A stretch of 64,000 nt of DNA. It comes from Arthrobacter dokdonellae. GTDB taxonomy: Bacteria > Actinomycetota > Actinomycetes > Actinomycetales > Micrococcaceae. Below the pieces are notes generated by a model. It was not told the origin of the DNA and did no database searches. It was given only the letters and a program-made list of their open reading frames with translations. This document shows positions 28,046-37,337 of this stretch, in pieces; within the stretch, counting starts at the first letter, position 1, and each line of letters opens with the position of its first letter. The position numbers and the translations under genes were made by a program. The DNA lies in contig NZ_CP029643.1 in NCBI RefSeq assembly GCF_003268655.1, forward strand, positions 1-64,000, in the 5' to 3' direction.

Positions 28046-29605
28046 GTGACACGTATTGGCATTGTGGCCGAGTTAGGTCGCGAGACGAGGGTGGCGGCGA
28101 CGCCCACCACGGTGAAGCAGTTGTTTGGGTTGGGCTACGAAATTGTGGTCGAGAAGGGCGCCGGGGAGTCCGCGGCGTTCCGTGATGAGGCGTATACCGA
28201 GGCCGGTGCCATGATCGTGGGTGCTGATGAGGCGTGGGGCAGCGACGTGGTGCTGCGAATCAACCCGCCTACCGAGGATGAGATCGGCCGTCTGGCCGAA
28301 GGTGCGACGCTGATCGGGATGTTGAGCCCCGGATTGCGGCCGGAACTGGTGGAGGCTCTGGCGGCCCGTCCAATCACAGCGCTGGCGTTGGACGCGGTCC
28401 CCCGTATTTCCCGGGCGCAGTCCATGGATGTGCTCAGTTCGATGGCGAACATCGCCGGGTACCGGGCCGTAATTGAGGCCGCGCATGAGTTCGGGCGGTT
28501 CTTCACCGGTCAGGTGACGGCGGCGGGCAAGGTCCCGCCGGCGAAGGTCCTGGTGGCCGGTGCCGGTGTCGCCGGTTTGGCGGCGATCGGTGCGGCGTCC
28601 AGCCTGGGCGCGATTGTCCGGGCGACGGACCCGCGTCCCGAGGTCGCTGACCAGGTGAAGTCCATCGGTGGGACCTACCTCAAGGTCGAGGTCGCCGAGG
28701 AGATGAAGTCCACGGACGGGTACGCGAAAGCCACGTCCGAGGCGTATAACGCCCGCGCTGCGGAGATTTACTCGGAGCAGGCCGCGGATGTGGACATCAT
28801 CATCACCACCGCCCTGATCCCCGGGCGGCCGGCGCCGAAGCTGCTCACCGCCGACGATGTCGCGGGTATGAAGTCCGGCAGCGTGATCGTTGACATGGCA
28901 GCCGGGCAGGGCGGGAACGTTGAAGGCTCGGTCGCCGGCGAACGGGTGGTCACGGACAACGGTGTGGTGATCCTGGGTTATACGGATCTTCCGGCCCGGC
29001 TGCCGGCCCAGGCCTCCCAGCTGTACGGGACGAACATGCTGAACCTGCTCAAGCTCCTGACCCCGGAGAAGGACGGGGTGTTGCGGATCGATTTTGATGA
29101 TGTGGTGCAGCGGTCGGTGACGGTGGTGCGTGAGGGTGAGAAGACCTGGCCGCCGCCCCCGGTCCAAGTCTCCGCCGCACCCGCAGTGAAGACGGATGCC
29201 GGAACGGCCGCCGAAAGTACGGCACCGAAGAAGAAACAGGGCCTTAGCGCTGCCGGCAAGGCAGGGCTCTTCGCCGCCGGCATCGCGGCACTGTTCGGGA
29301 TCAACGCGGTCGCCCCGGCGCCGCTGCCCCAGCACTTCACGGTGCTGATGCTCTCCATCGTGGTCGGCTTCTACGTCATCGGCAAAGTCCACCACGCCCT
29401 GCACACCCCGCTAATGTCCGTCACCAACGCCATCTCCGGGATCATCGTCGTCGGCGCCCTGCTGCAGGTCACCTCGGACAACATCCTCATGCAGGTGCTC
29501 GCCGCCGTCGCGGTCCTGCTGGCCAGCATTAACATCTTCGGCGGCTTCGCCGTCACCCGGCGCATGCTCGCCATGTTCTCCCGCGGTGAGAAGGCACGTT
29601 CATGA
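28046..29605 (+). CDS. pntA: NAD(P) transhydrogenase alpha subunit
   Basis: Membrane-bound proton-translocating transhydrogenase, alpha subunit of the fused (E. coli-like) type, 519 residues. The NAD-binding domain I occupies about 1-380 ([56 protein letters not shown]). A Lys/Ala/Pro linker follows at about 390-405, then four hydrophobic segments from about 410. GTG 28046 starts it after AGAGAGCAATAA. It overlaps pntB by four bases. It uses the proton gradient to make NADPH from NADH, which would serve reductive biosynthesis. Unlike the catabolic genes, it looks like a core gene. Confidence 0.95.
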   Translation: MTRIGIVAELGRETRVAATPTTVKQLFGLGYEIVVEKGAGESAAFRDEAYTEAGAMIVGADEAWGSDVVLRINPPTEDEIGRLAEGATLIGMLSPGLRPELVEALAARPITALALDAVPRISRAQSMDVLSSMANIAGYRAVIEAAHEFGRFFTGQVTAAGKVPPAKVLVAGAGVAGLAAIGAASSLGAIVRATDPRPEVADQVKSIGGTYLKVEVAEEMKSTDGYAKATSEAYNARAAEIYSEQAADVDIIITTALIPGRPAPKLLTADDVAGMKSGSVIVDMAAGQGGNVEGSVAGERVVTDNGVVILGYTDLPARLPAQASQLYGTNMLNLLKLLTPEKDGVLRIDFDDVVQRSVTVVREGEKTWPPPPVQVSAAPAVKTDAGTAAESTAPKKKQGLSAAGKAGLFAAGIAALFGINAVAPAPLPQHFTVLMLSIVVGFYVIGKVHHALHTPLMSVTNAISGIIVVGALLQVTSDNILMQVLAAVAVLLASINIFGGFAVTRRMLAMFSRGEKARS

Positions 29606-31089
29606 GCGCCGCCACCGAAACAGCCGCAGGAGCAGCAGGAATTCTATCGAGGAGCCTTACCGTGTCCGACACCGTCTCCGGTCCATTGACCGCCGACTCC
29701 ATCGCCGGCGCCGCCTACATCGTCGCGGCCCTGCTGTTCATCCTCAGCCTGGCCGGGCTGAGCAAACACGAAAAGGCCAAAGCGGGCGTGGTCTACGGCA
29801 TCACCGGGATGGTCATCGCCCTCGCCGCGACCGTGTGGCTGACCCTGCAGGACGCCTGGGGTACCGGCCACGGCCTCACCGGCCTGGGCCTGCTCCTGGT
29901 AGCGGTGATCGTCGGCGGCGCCATCGGGCTCTGGCGCGCCCGGGTCGTGGAGATGACGGGCATGCCCGAACTCATTGCACTGCTGCACAGCTTCGTGGGC
30001 CTCGCCGCGGTCCTGGTCGGCTGGAACGGGCATCTCGAAGCCCCCGCGCTGTCTTCAGACCTGATGGCGATTCACCACGCTGAGGTGTTCATCGGCGTGT
30101 TCATCGGCGCGGTGACGTTCACCGGTTCGATCGTGGCGTTCCTGAAACTGTCGGCCCGGATGAGGTCGGCGCCGCTGATGCTGCCGGGCAAGAACGCGAT
30201 CAACCTCGGCGCGCTGGCCGCGTTTGTGACACTCACTGTCTGGTACGTCAATGACTCCCAGCTGTGGCTACTGGTTGTTGTCACGGCGCTGGCTCTGGGG
30301 CTGGGCTGGCACCTGGTCGCCTCCATCGGCGGCGGCGACATGCCCGTGGTGGTCTCCATGCTCAACAGCTACTCCGGCTGGGCCGCCGCCGCGGCCGGGT
30401 TCCTGCTCAACAACGACCTGCTCATCATCACCGGCGCCCTCGTCGGCTCCTCCGGTGCCTACCTGTCCTACATCATGTGCAAGGCCATGAACCGGTCCTT
30501 CATCTCCGTGATCGCCGGCGGCTTCGGCATCGCAGCACCCGCCAGCAAGGGGGACACAGACCAGGGCGAACACCGGGAAATCACCGCCGAAGCCACCGCC
30601 GAGATGCTGACCAACGCCTCGTCCGTGGTCATCACCCCCGGCTACGGCATGGCAGTGGCCCAGGCCCAATACCCCGTCGCCGAACTCGCCCACCAGCTCC
30701 GCGAACGCGGAGTCAATGTCAGGTTCGGGATCCACCCGGTCGCCGGGCGCCTGCCCGGACACATGAACGTCCTCCTCGCCGAAGCCAAAGTCCCCTACGA
30801 TATCGTCCTGGAAATGGACGAAATCAACGACGACCTCGGCGACACCTCCGTGGTCCTCGTCATCGGCGCCAACGACACCGTCAACCCCTCCGCCGCCGAA
30901 GACCCCGGCAGCCCCATCGCCGGGATGCCCGTCCTCAAAGTCTGGGAAGCCGAGAACGTCATCGTCTTCAAACGCTCCATGGCCGCCGGTTACGCCGGCG
31001 TCCAAAACCCGCTCTTCTACCGCGAGAACTCACAAATGCTCTTCGGCGACGCCAAACAACGTGTCGAGGACATCCTCCGCGCATTTTAA
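29602..31089 (+). CDS. pntB: NAD(P) transhydrogenase beta subunit
   Basis: Beta subunit, 495 residues. The N-terminal half has about nine hydrophobic segments forming the proton channel ([52 protein letters not shown]). The C-terminal NADP-binding domain III begins near 325 ([73 protein letters not shown]). ATG 29602 overlaps the pntA stop (ATGA), so the pair is coupled. No frameshift or missing motif was seen. Confidence 0.96.
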   Translation: MSAATETAAGAAGILSRSLTVSDTVSGPLTADSIAGAAYIVAALLFILSLAGLSKHEKAKAGVVYGITGMVIALAATVWLTLQDAWGTGHGLTGLGLLLVAVIVGGAIGLWRARVVEMTGMPELIALLHSFVGLAAVLVGWNGHLEAPALSSDLMAIHHAEVFIGVFIGAVTFTGSIVAFLKLSARMRSAPLMLPGKNAINLGALAAFVTLTVWYVNDSQLWLLVVVTALALGLGWHLVASIGGGDMPVVVSMLNSYSGWAAAAAGFLLNNDLLIITGALVGSSGAYLSYIMCKAMNRSFISVIAGGFGIAAPASKGDTDQGEHREITAEATAEMLTNASSVVITPGYGMAVAQAQYPVAELAHQLRERGVNVRFGIHPVAGRLPGHMNVLLAEAKVPYDIVLEMDEINDDLGDTSVVLVIGANDTVNPSAAEDPGSPIAGMPVLKVWEAENVIVFKRSMAAGYAGVQNPLFYRENSQMLFGDAKQRVEDILRAF

Positions 31090-31678
31090 CGAGAGAAGAG
31101 AATATATGTGCCGACGCGGGGTTCTTCCCAATGGCATCGGTCAGAAGGCGTCGCCCTCGGGCGTGCAGGAACCGGGCTTCCTGCGCAGAGGAAACACCAA
31201 CACCCCGACGAAATGTCAACATTGACGAGGTTTCCGCGTCCACATGGGTCGGCCTCCACTACCGCCATGAGTTTCTGCTCCATCACAGCACGAACTGTTA
31301 GCCGCAACCCGAGGGACTGAGAAGCTCACGCGGAAGGGCGTTCGTGTGGAGTTTTGCAAAAGAAAACGAGTCGTCACAGGTGAGGACCCCACCGCAGCGA
31401 CCCTGATCCTCTCGGTTTTGAAGCCTGGCGAGCCCTTATAGGTGAACGACAGTCGGAAGGCATTTCACCGGCGAACCTCGGAGAGTTCGTTAGTTGTAAG
31501 ACATGCCTTTGCCTGGATCGGTCTTTGTCAGGTTGGCTACAGCCTAATTTGACGCCCCCTCGACCAAAGATCTAAAAGTCATTGGGTTCAAGCTTCAGAA
31601 TTTAACCCGACATGTGTGGGTTGCGACCCAACGCGATATGCGACCGTGCATGCCGATCGACCTAGTAAAGGAGGACTC
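31090..31678. other. intergenic stretch, no gene recognised
   Basis: About 590 bp after pntB. Several open frames exist but none has a convincing ribosome site or family resemblance. Confidence 0.45.
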
Positions 31679-31957
31679 GTGTCCAACAGTTCGCATCCAT
31701 TGGTAACCGGCGCTACCTTCCCAATAACGGGCGGCGACCTTATTCCGGGCACTGGGCTTCCTCTTTCTCTTGAAATCAACACTGTGGAGCAACCCCAGAG
31801 GACGGACGAAATGCTTGGCCGTGCCGTCAACAGACTGATACCCGCAGCTTTGGAACGCAGGCAGGGAATCCTCGTCATACAACGCGATTACGGAAAGTAC
31901 ACCGTTCGAGTAGACCCCGAAGTGCCATGCGGCACAATTCAGGAGTCCCGCCTTTAG
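31679..31957 (+). CDS. small conserved-looking hypothetical protein
   Basis: 92-residue frame starting at GTG 31679 behind a near-perfect AAAGGAGG with six-base spacing. Recognisable pattern: a short variable start, TGLPLSLEINTVEQPQR, then LIPAALERRQGILVIQRDYG and KYTVRVDPEVPCG. From memory, proteins with this layout are frequent as short hypotheticals in Arthrobacter relatives. No signal peptide or membrane segment. Function unknown. Confidence 0.65.
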   Translation: MSNSSHPLVTGATFPITGGDLIPGTGLPLSLEINTVEQPQRTDEMLGRAVNRLIPAALERRQGILVIQRDYGKYTVRVDPEVPCGTIQESRL

Positions 31958-31992
31958 AGGTCCTGCGAAGGTGAATTACAAGAACCTAGTTG

Positions 31993-32066
31993 CGCGCTGA
32001 GAAAAAAGACCTGCCCTCGATTTCGGCAGGCTCTCAGACTAGATTTAAGAATCAGATCTCAGCGCG
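31993..32066. other. nested inverted repeats (possible structured RNA or terminator)
   Basis: An outer 10-bp pair, CGCGCTGAGA (31993-32002) with TCTCAGCGCG (32057-32066), encloses an inner hairpin CCTGCC/GGCAGG (32010-32015 with 32025-32030). It lies 35 bp after the small gene. It could terminate that gene or be a small structured RNA. Confidence 0.45.
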
Positions 32067-32147
32067 ATGAGCGGCTCGCCCTAGCTATGAGCTACACCCC
32101 AACCTGACGTCAGGCAACCAGGAAGCGGCCGCCAGAATAGGGTCTGA

Positions 32148-32372
32148 AAGGTAGTTCCTGTAGCCCCCTCCCAGCAGAACGAGGCAAACGCCTACGATGA
32201 GGCGGAGTACGCGGCTTATGAATCCCGCAACCGGGAGGGTTCTAATTCGGACTTGAGGGCTGCCGCGATGCTGTTGGGCGGGGTGCTTTTCGCTGAGGTC
32301 GTGGTTCCCTGGCTAAGCCGCGATGCAGGAACACCTTGGTGCCCGACGCGAAAAGGTTCCGCGACCAGGTGA
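32148..32372 (+). pseudogene. fragment of small membrane protein
   Basis: Frame without a start codon reading NAYDEAEYAAYESRNREG, then a hydrophobic AAAMLLGGVLFAEVVVPW, ending at 32370-32372. The layout (acidic/Tyr-rich stretch, then one membrane helix) recalls short actinobacterial membrane proteins. Missing start and loss of frame after the helix suggest a broken gene. Tentative. Confidence 0.35.
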
Positions 32373-32424
32373 CCCGCCGTGAGTATGTCAGAGCCGGAAA
32401 ACAAGGAAACCAAGGAGCCTGCGA

Positions 32425-33078
32425 TCACTCCACGGTAGCCGCTGTTTCTGGTTCAACAGTGTCGTCTGGCTGCTGAGTCCGGCGCTGATTGTCGCGTCGA
32501 ATGGCCCTATTGTCTGCCCATGCCAGAGAAATCTCCTGCCAGGGCGTTGGCTTGAGCCAGCAATACAGCGTGTCCTTCAAGATGGATAACAGAGGGATGA
32601 TCTGACCGAAAACCATCAACGACCAGATCTGCAGGAGGGTGGCGGCATTCTGGCTGTGCTGAGTCATCGCGATGCTGTCGCTGCAGATTTGGCCGGTTGG
32701 TCTTTCTTGGCATTCCGCCGAGATTTCGAAGTCAAGGTTGTACCTTCGCAGTGCCTCCAGTGCCAGCGCCAGCAAAGCGAACGACGAGATGACCGCCACC
32801 GAGCCGTCAGTTCGTTGCTTTAAGTCTCCATGGACCAGAATGACCCAGGCCAAGAGCAACAGAGCCAATCCCAACGTGACCAACAGGATGCACAGCAGGA
32901 AGTTGCGGCCGTTTTCTATCCTGAGAAAAAAGAAGGCAGCCATCGCAAAAAGCCCCATAGCAACAGAAGTGAGGACAACCTTCCAGGCCAGGCTTCTAAA
33001 GTTTGCGGCATCTTTCCTCAACCAGCGCCAGCGAGATTCGCTGGCTTTCGATGTAGTCGCTGCATCTGTCTCCGCCAT
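32425..33078 (-). CDS. hypothetical membrane protein
   Basis: 217 residues from ATG 33078 (MAETDAATT). A longer frame upstream to 33189 is less likely. Hydrophobic segments: KVVLTSVAMGLFAMAAFFFL, FLLCILLVTLGLALLLLAWV, VISSFALLALALEAL and IWSLMVFGQIIPLLSIL, giving four probable helices. The extracytoplasmic loop between helices 3 and 4 holds two Cys (ECQERPTGQIC), possibly a disulfide. Charged N- and C-terminal tails. I do not recognise a family. It has no operon partner and lies alone between the pntAB region and the IS21 element. Confidence 0.65.
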   Translation of the reverse strand: MAETDAATTSKASESRWRWLRKDAANFRSLAWKVVLTSVAMGLFAMAAFFFLRIENGRNFLLCILLVTLGLALLLLAWVILVHGDLKQRTDGSVAVISSFALLALALEALRRYNLDFEISAECQERPTGQICSDSIAMTQHSQNAATLLQIWSLMVFGQIIPLLSILKDTLYCWLKPTPWQEISLAWADNRAIRRDNQRRTQQPDDTVEPETAATVE

Positions 33079-33476
33079 GCGTGGTCTTTTCCCGCTAGAG
33101 CAACAAGACCATACGCCCGGACATGACCGGACGACAAGGTAAGCATCACGCGTTCGGGCGGTGACCAAGATCCCATGTTCCGCACACATCAGGCAATGAC
33201 CAGCGAAAGAAACTAACCATCACCGCGCCGGCTCCACGGGATCTGGATCCGACCCTGCCCGGTCTCGCGTGTCACGTCTTCGTTTCCTGCGCAGGATGGG
33301 CTCGCTCGTTCGGTGCCGTCCACACAGGAGGGTGCGTGCCTTCAAAGAGCAGTTCCGCGCGGTCTTTGAAACGCGGACACTTCGTACTGGAACTTGGGGA
33401 AAATTGGAGATGCGCGTTATATAATCCGTGCATCTGTAGGACCGGATTTCGGTGCTACCTATGAATCGAGGAAACG
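33079..33476. other. intergenic stretch
   Basis: About 400 bp without a supported gene. A 123-codon minus-strand frame (33591-33220) is Arg-rich, has no family resemblance and is probably spurious. Confidence 0.45.
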
Positions 33477-33611
33477 TTGCTAGATTACGCCGACGATACG
33501 CAAGTTGCTGACCGAGAACAGGAACTTGCAGAGGTGACGGCACGAGTTGCAGACCGCAATAAACATGAGGATGAGTTGGAACTCGAATCAATTTTGAGCA
33601 TTTTGGACTAG
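33477..33611 (+). CDS. possible small acidic protein or gene tail
   Basis: 44-codon frame from TTG 33477, preceded by GAGG at five bases, reading LDYADDTQVADREQELAEVT then ARVADRNKHEDELELESIL. It is strongly acidic and coiled-coil-like. It ends 2 bp before the left end of the IS21 element. It could be a small protein or the last codons of a gene whose front was lost. Function unknown. Confidence 0.35.
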   Translation: MLDYADDTQVADREQELAEVTARVADRNKHEDELELESILSILD

Positions 33612-33759
33612 TATGTCAACAGCAACTTTAAACTGACCGGTGGCGGCATGTTGGTTTGCCCGGTGGCGGCAAGGCGTTGACCGCTGGCGGCAGGTATTTT
33701 TGGACAGGGTCAGGCGCCCGGGGTGTGCCGGGTTGGTGGGCGCCTGACCGCGATGCGGG

Positions 33760-34551
33760 TTAGTTCATGGGGTGGGTTCCTTTCCCGTTTTGGGCTTGCA
33801 TGAGCCGGACTGACTCGCCGCTGGTTTGGCACAGGTGTGCGTGGTGGAGGAGCCGGTCCACGGTGGCGGTGGCTATGGATTTGGGCATGAGCTCGTCGAA
33901 ACCGGAGGGGTGGATGTTGGAGCTGATGGCCAGGGAGCGTTTCTCGTAGGAGGCCTCCACAACCCGGTAGAAGCCCTCGGCGGCGTCGGCGGAGACGGGC
34001 AAAAGGCCGATGTCGTCGATGCAGATCAAATCCACGCTGGTGGCGCGGGTGATGGCCTTGTTGACGCTGTCGTCGATGCGGTGGCGGCGCACGAGCGCGC
34101 CGAGGTCCTCCATGCTCAGCCAGGACACGGACATGCCCTCGTTGATGGCCTGCTGGCCCAGGGCCTCCAGCAGCAGGGTTTTGCCGGTGCCGGAGGGCCC
34201 GCACGCGATGAGGTTCTCCCGACGCCGCACCCATTCCAGGGTCCGCAGGAACGAGGTGGTCGCCGCCGGCAGGGTCGAGAGCGCCTCGTCCCAGATGTCG
34301 AAGGTTTTCCCGGTGGGGAATCCGGCGCGTTTGCGCCGGGTGGCGAGCATGGACCGGTTCCGGCCTGTTGCTTCGGCTTCGAGGAGCACGCGGACGACTT
34401 CGGTGGGATCCCAGCGCTGGGCCTTGGCGGTGGCGAGGACGTCGGCGACGACGGCGCGGGCGTGCGGCATGCGGGTGGTGCGCATCAGTGCGATGACATG
34501 TTCCACCCCTTGGTCGGCCCGCGGGGCGGGGGTGAGGGTGGTGGCGGTCAT
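33760..34551 (-). CDS. istB: IS21 helper ATPase
   Basis: 263-residue AAA+ ATPase that loads on target DNA and activates the IstA transposase. Walker A GPSGTGKT at about residues 118-125, Walker B LICIDDIGLLP, then the sensor-type SNIHPSGFDE. It starts at ATG 34551, overlapping the istA stop by four bases, so it is made by coupled translation. Full length and undamaged. Confidence 0.95.
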   Translation of the reverse strand: MTATTLTPAPRADQGVEHVIALMRTTRMPHARAVVADVLATAKAQRWDPTEVVRVLLEAEATGRNRSMLATRRKRAGFPTGKTFDIWDEALSTLPAATTSFLRTLEWVRRRENLIACGPSGTGKTLLLEALGQQAINEGMSVSWLSMEDLGALVRRHRIDDSVNKAITRATSVDLICIDDIGLLPVSADAAEGFYRVVEASYEKRSLAISSNIHPSGFDELMPKSIATATVDRLLHHAHLCQTSGESVRLMQAQNGKGTHPMN

Positions 34552-36083
34552 TCGGTGGCTCCTTCAAGGTCGGTGTCATCGCTGGTGCCCGGCTCCGCGG
34601 TGGTGCCAAAGCCGGACCAGGCGCTGGTGCCCTGGCTCAGCCACCGGCCCGGTTCGGTGACGGTGTGGGTCGCGCCGATGGTGCTGGGGGGTTCGCCGGT
34701 GGCGGTGTTGGTGATGATGGAGACCAGGTCCTCGTGGGTGAAGCGCTGGTGCACGGCGGCGGCCCCCAGGCCCTGGTCGACGACATCGTTGCCCATCACC
34801 TTGGCCAGGGTGGCGGCGCGTTCCATTTTGTGGCGGATCTTGTTGGTCCCGGCCGCGGCGGCCTCCTTGAGCCAGAGCGCCGCACCCGCGCCGAGGGCCA
34901 GGAACTCTGCCTCTGCCCTGTTCGTGGGCCGGATGACCCTTTCCAGGGCCCCGGCCGGGGCTGGCGGGAAGTGGTCGTCGTTGATCGCCGGGGTGCCGGG
35001 GCGGGTGCGGGCGTGCCGGGCGACCTCGACCGGGCCGGCGGGCCCGACGTGGACGATGACGACCTCGTCCTCGGTGCCGCGGACCCAGACCCGGTCGCCC
35101 ATGAGGGTGTGCGGGACGGAGTAGCGGGAGTGTTCGTAGGTGACCATGGGCGTGTTCGGCGGGACCTGGCGGGCATGGCCGAAACTGGCCGTCACCGGCA
35201 CCGCCGGGACGGGGTGCAGGCGGGGCTGTTCATGGAGGCGGAGCATGTCCTTGGGAATTTCCAGGGTCGCCCGGTGCACCGAGGAATTCACGTCCTCCAT
35301 GAACGCCTCACACGCCGCTTCCAGCTCGGCGAAGGAAGCGTACTCGGGCAGCAGGTTGGTGTCCTTCGGGACGAGGTCGGCCTTGGCGATCTTGACCGCG
35401 TTTTCCACCCCGCCCTTCGAGGCAGGGTCCGCCGGCATGCAGGTCTGGATGGACGTGGAGTAGTGGCGGGCGAACGCGACGATTTGCGGGTTGCGGACCG
35501 GGATCCCGGCGATGTGCTCGATGGTGACGGTCTTTTCGTTGTCGGTGAGCACGTGGGTCGTGACGCCCCCGATGAGCCGGAACGTCCGATCCAGGGCGGC
35601 GAACACGCTGGGCATGGTCTTATCGCGCAAGGCGATGACGATCCGGAAGCGTGAGAACGCCAGCCAGGCCACGAACAAGACGGTCTTGACACCGTCCACG
35701 ACGGGGCCGTCCCCGTAATCATATTCGACCCATAGGCCCGGCTCCGGGGACCAGGGACGGTGCACGCGCACGTTCTGCGCCCGGTATTTCGCCTTCAACT
35801 CCGCCACGGTGGTCCGGGTCGTGCGCTCACAGCCGGTGAACCCCAGGGCGAGGAGCTTTTCGTGGACCACGTCGGCGCGGATCTTCCCGCGGGACTGGTC
35901 GACCCAGGAAATCATCTGTCCCAGGTACGGGTCGGTGAGCCGCCCGCGCTGGCGGGCCACCGGCGCCGCGGCGCCCCCGTCGCGGGCCTTCACATACGAC
36001 CGGACCGTGTTGTGCGAGACGCCGCAGATCTTCGCGGCGTCTCGGTACGACCGGGTTAAATCATAAGCAGCTAAAATTTCCAT
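34548..36083 (-). CDS. istA: IS21 transposase
   Basis: DDE transposase of 511 residues. ATG 36083 is chosen because AGGAGAG lies just before it. GTG 36104 is an alternative. The N-terminal HTH is YRDAAKICGVSHNTVRSYV. The rve-type catalytic core has Asp in VEYDYGDG, Asp in LTDNEKTV and Glu in SKGGVENAVKIAKADL. A C-terminal beta-barrel (YSVPHTLMGDRVWVRG) is present. No frameshift, so the element may be active. Confidence 0.95.
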   Translation of the reverse strand: MEILAAYDLTRSYRDAAKICGVSHNTVRSYVKARDGGAAAPVARQRGRLTDPYLGQMISWVDQSRGKIRADVVHEKLLALGFTGCERTTRTTVAELKAKYRAQNVRVHRPWSPEPGLWVEYDYGDGPVVDGVKTVLFVAWLAFSRFRIVIALRDKTMPSVFAALDRTFRLIGGVTTHVLTDNEKTVTIEHIAGIPVRNPQIVAFARHYSTSIQTCMPADPASKGGVENAVKIAKADLVPKDTNLLPEYASFAELEAACEAFMEDVNSSVHRATLEIPKDMLRLHEQPRLHPVPAVPVTASFGHARQVPPNTPMVTYEHSRYSVPHTLMGDRVWVRGTEDEVVIVHVGPAGPVEVARHARTRPGTPAINDDHFPPAPAGALERVIRPTNRAEAEFLALGAGAALWLKEAAAAGTNKIRHKMERAATLAKVMGNDVVDQGLGAAAVHQRFTHEDLVSIITNTATGEPPSTIGATHTVTEPGRWLSQGTSAWSGFGTTAEPGTSDDTDLEGATE

Positions 36084-36363
36084 GAACTCTCCTGGAGACT
36101 TCACAACGAGCCCCTTCCTTCCCGCAATGCAGGTGAATGATCAACGATTGGCATCGCCATCTTCACCCGGAAGGAAGGGGCTCTCCCCGTAACGACACGA
36201 GGGAATGGACAAGGGAATCCCGGCAAACCCCGCCGCCGGCCGGCGGCGTAGAAATGGTCAAAAATACCTGCCGCCAGCGGTCAACGCCTTGCCGCGAACG
36301 GTCAATCAAATTTTCCGTCTCCGGTCAGTTTAGAGTTGCCGCTAACACCAGTCCATACATCCC

Positions 36364-36816
36364 GTGAGGACCTGGTATTCGCAGGCTCGCACCAGGTTAT
36401 CGGGCGTCCGCTGCGCGGCCGGCTGCGGGGCGTCCGCTGCGCGGCCGGCTGCGGGGCGTCCGCTGCGCGGCCGGCTGCGGGGCGTCCGGTCCAGGCTCCG
36501 CAAGCTCCGCCCGACCCGACCGCCTGCTTTTACGCTTCGCGTTTTTTGGTTGCTGTCCTTCGGATCATACGTGGCCGCTCCACCCTGTCTAGCCCCTCCT
36601 TCGTCGGGGCCTGCGGGAGGGAATCTTAACTCCGGCGCTCCTGCGTCGCTTATTTCCTCCGCAAACATTCCCTCCCTTGCCCTGGCGGGTAGACAGCGCT
36701 CCGTCGGCCACAGCTCCGCAAGCTTCGCCAGCAACCAAAAAACAACGGGGAAAAGAAAGAGCAGCTGGCCAGGTTACGCCGCCCCTCACCCCACCCTCTG
36801 CAAAGGAACACAAACC
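36364..36816 (+). ncRNA. candidate structured leader RNA, copy 1
   Basis: Non-coding leader before the 142-aa gene, repeated before the DUF4192 gene (37338-37739). It opens with hairpin ACCTGGT/ACCAGGT (36370-36376 with 36391-36397). A long imperfect stem follows: 36541-36555 with 36729-36743 (15 bp perfect), GTGGCC 36571-36576 with 36706-36711, CTGTCTA 36585-36591 with 36690-36696, and GGGAGGGAAT 36615-36624 with 36667-36676. A side hairpin GCCCC/GGGGC sits at 36592-36610. The 42-nt apical loop contains CTCCGGCGCTCCTGCGTCGC, conserved in copy 2. The apical stem has different bases in copy 2 but still pairs. It may act as a cis-regulatory RNA or an independent RNA. Confidence 0.55.
36405..36482. 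repeat. 26-bp tandem repeat x3
   Basis: Three perfect copies of a 26-bp unit beginning CGTCCGCTGCGCGGCCGGCT lie within the first leader copy. The second leader has a single unit, slightly changed. The unit contains the self-complementary core GCGGCCGGC. This local expansion is specific to copy 1. Confidence 0.9.
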
Positions 36817-37245
36817 ATGAACGCATTGCACACCACGACCGTGACCACCGCCGACACCAAGGAGGTCATCGAAAACCTGCCCGTCCTCGGCGACTGGTAC
36901 GGCGGCGACGGCTACGAGTGGATGGGCCGCATCGAGGCCCGCGGCTGGCACGTCATCGGCAGCTGGGGCTGTGACGGCTGGGACCTGGGGAGCTGGCCCT
37001 ACATCATAGTCGCCGGGTTCCGGACCCGCGACGAGACCGGCGACTTGTGGGGCATGGCGAACTACTGCGAGGGCGACGTCACCACCACCTGGCACCGCAC
37101 CCAAGCCGCCCACTGGGAAGCCATCAGCCACCACGCCCATTTCTACTGGCAAAGCGGACAGGCAGACGGCCCGGACACGCTCCCCGCAACGGCGGAAAAG
37201 ATGCCGCTCGAATGGAAGCGCCCCTACGGCGAACCCGTCAGATAG
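36817..37245 (+). CDS. hypothetical plasmid protein (142 aa)
   Basis: Starts at ATG 36817 behind GCAAAGGAACACAAACC, the same ribosome-site block as in the DUF4192 gene. Trp- and Gly-rich soluble protein: LGDWYGGDGYEWMGRIEARG, WHVIGSWGCDGWDLG, WPYIIVAGFRTRDETG. No signal peptide or helix. I do not recognise a defined domain. Similar short proteins occur on actinobacterial plasmids, in my recollection. Its regulation is probably shared with the DUF4192 gene through the duplicated leader. Confidence 0.75.
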   Translation: MNALHTTTVTTADTKEVIENLPVLGDWYGGDGYEWMGRIEARGWHVIGSWGCDGWDLGSWPYIIVAGFRTRDETGDLWGMANYCEGDVTTTWHRTQAAHWEAISHHAHFYWQSGQADGPDTLPATAEKMPLEWKRPYGEPVR

Positions 37246-37337
37246 AGCCCAGGCCGCCGGGAAAACCCCCGGCGGCCGCCGGCGCTGGCGCGCCGGGCCC
37301 TTTTGTGCTGGTTCGCGGCCGCTGCGCGTCCGTGAAC

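Larger units (their letters stand above)
33614..36347 (-). mobile_element. IS21-family insertion sequence
   Basis: Complete element of 2,734 bp. The ends begin TGTCAACAGCAACTTTAAAC (left) and, on the other strand, TGTTAGCGGCAACTCTAAAC (right), so TG...CA termini with imperfect inverted repeats. Inside them a perfect 34-bp inverted repeat is present at 33668-33701 and 36260-36293, the multiple terminal repeats typical of IS21. It carries istA and istB with overlapping ends. No matching target duplication is visible in the flanks (GACTAGTA left, CCAGTCCA right). Confidence 0.9.

Noticed and set aside
36541..36743. The leader stem as a MITE-like transposable element
   Set aside because: Conservation between the two copies extends well beyond both stem ends, to an upstream hairpin and the downstream ribosome site, and there is no target duplication. 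A duplicated leader fits better.
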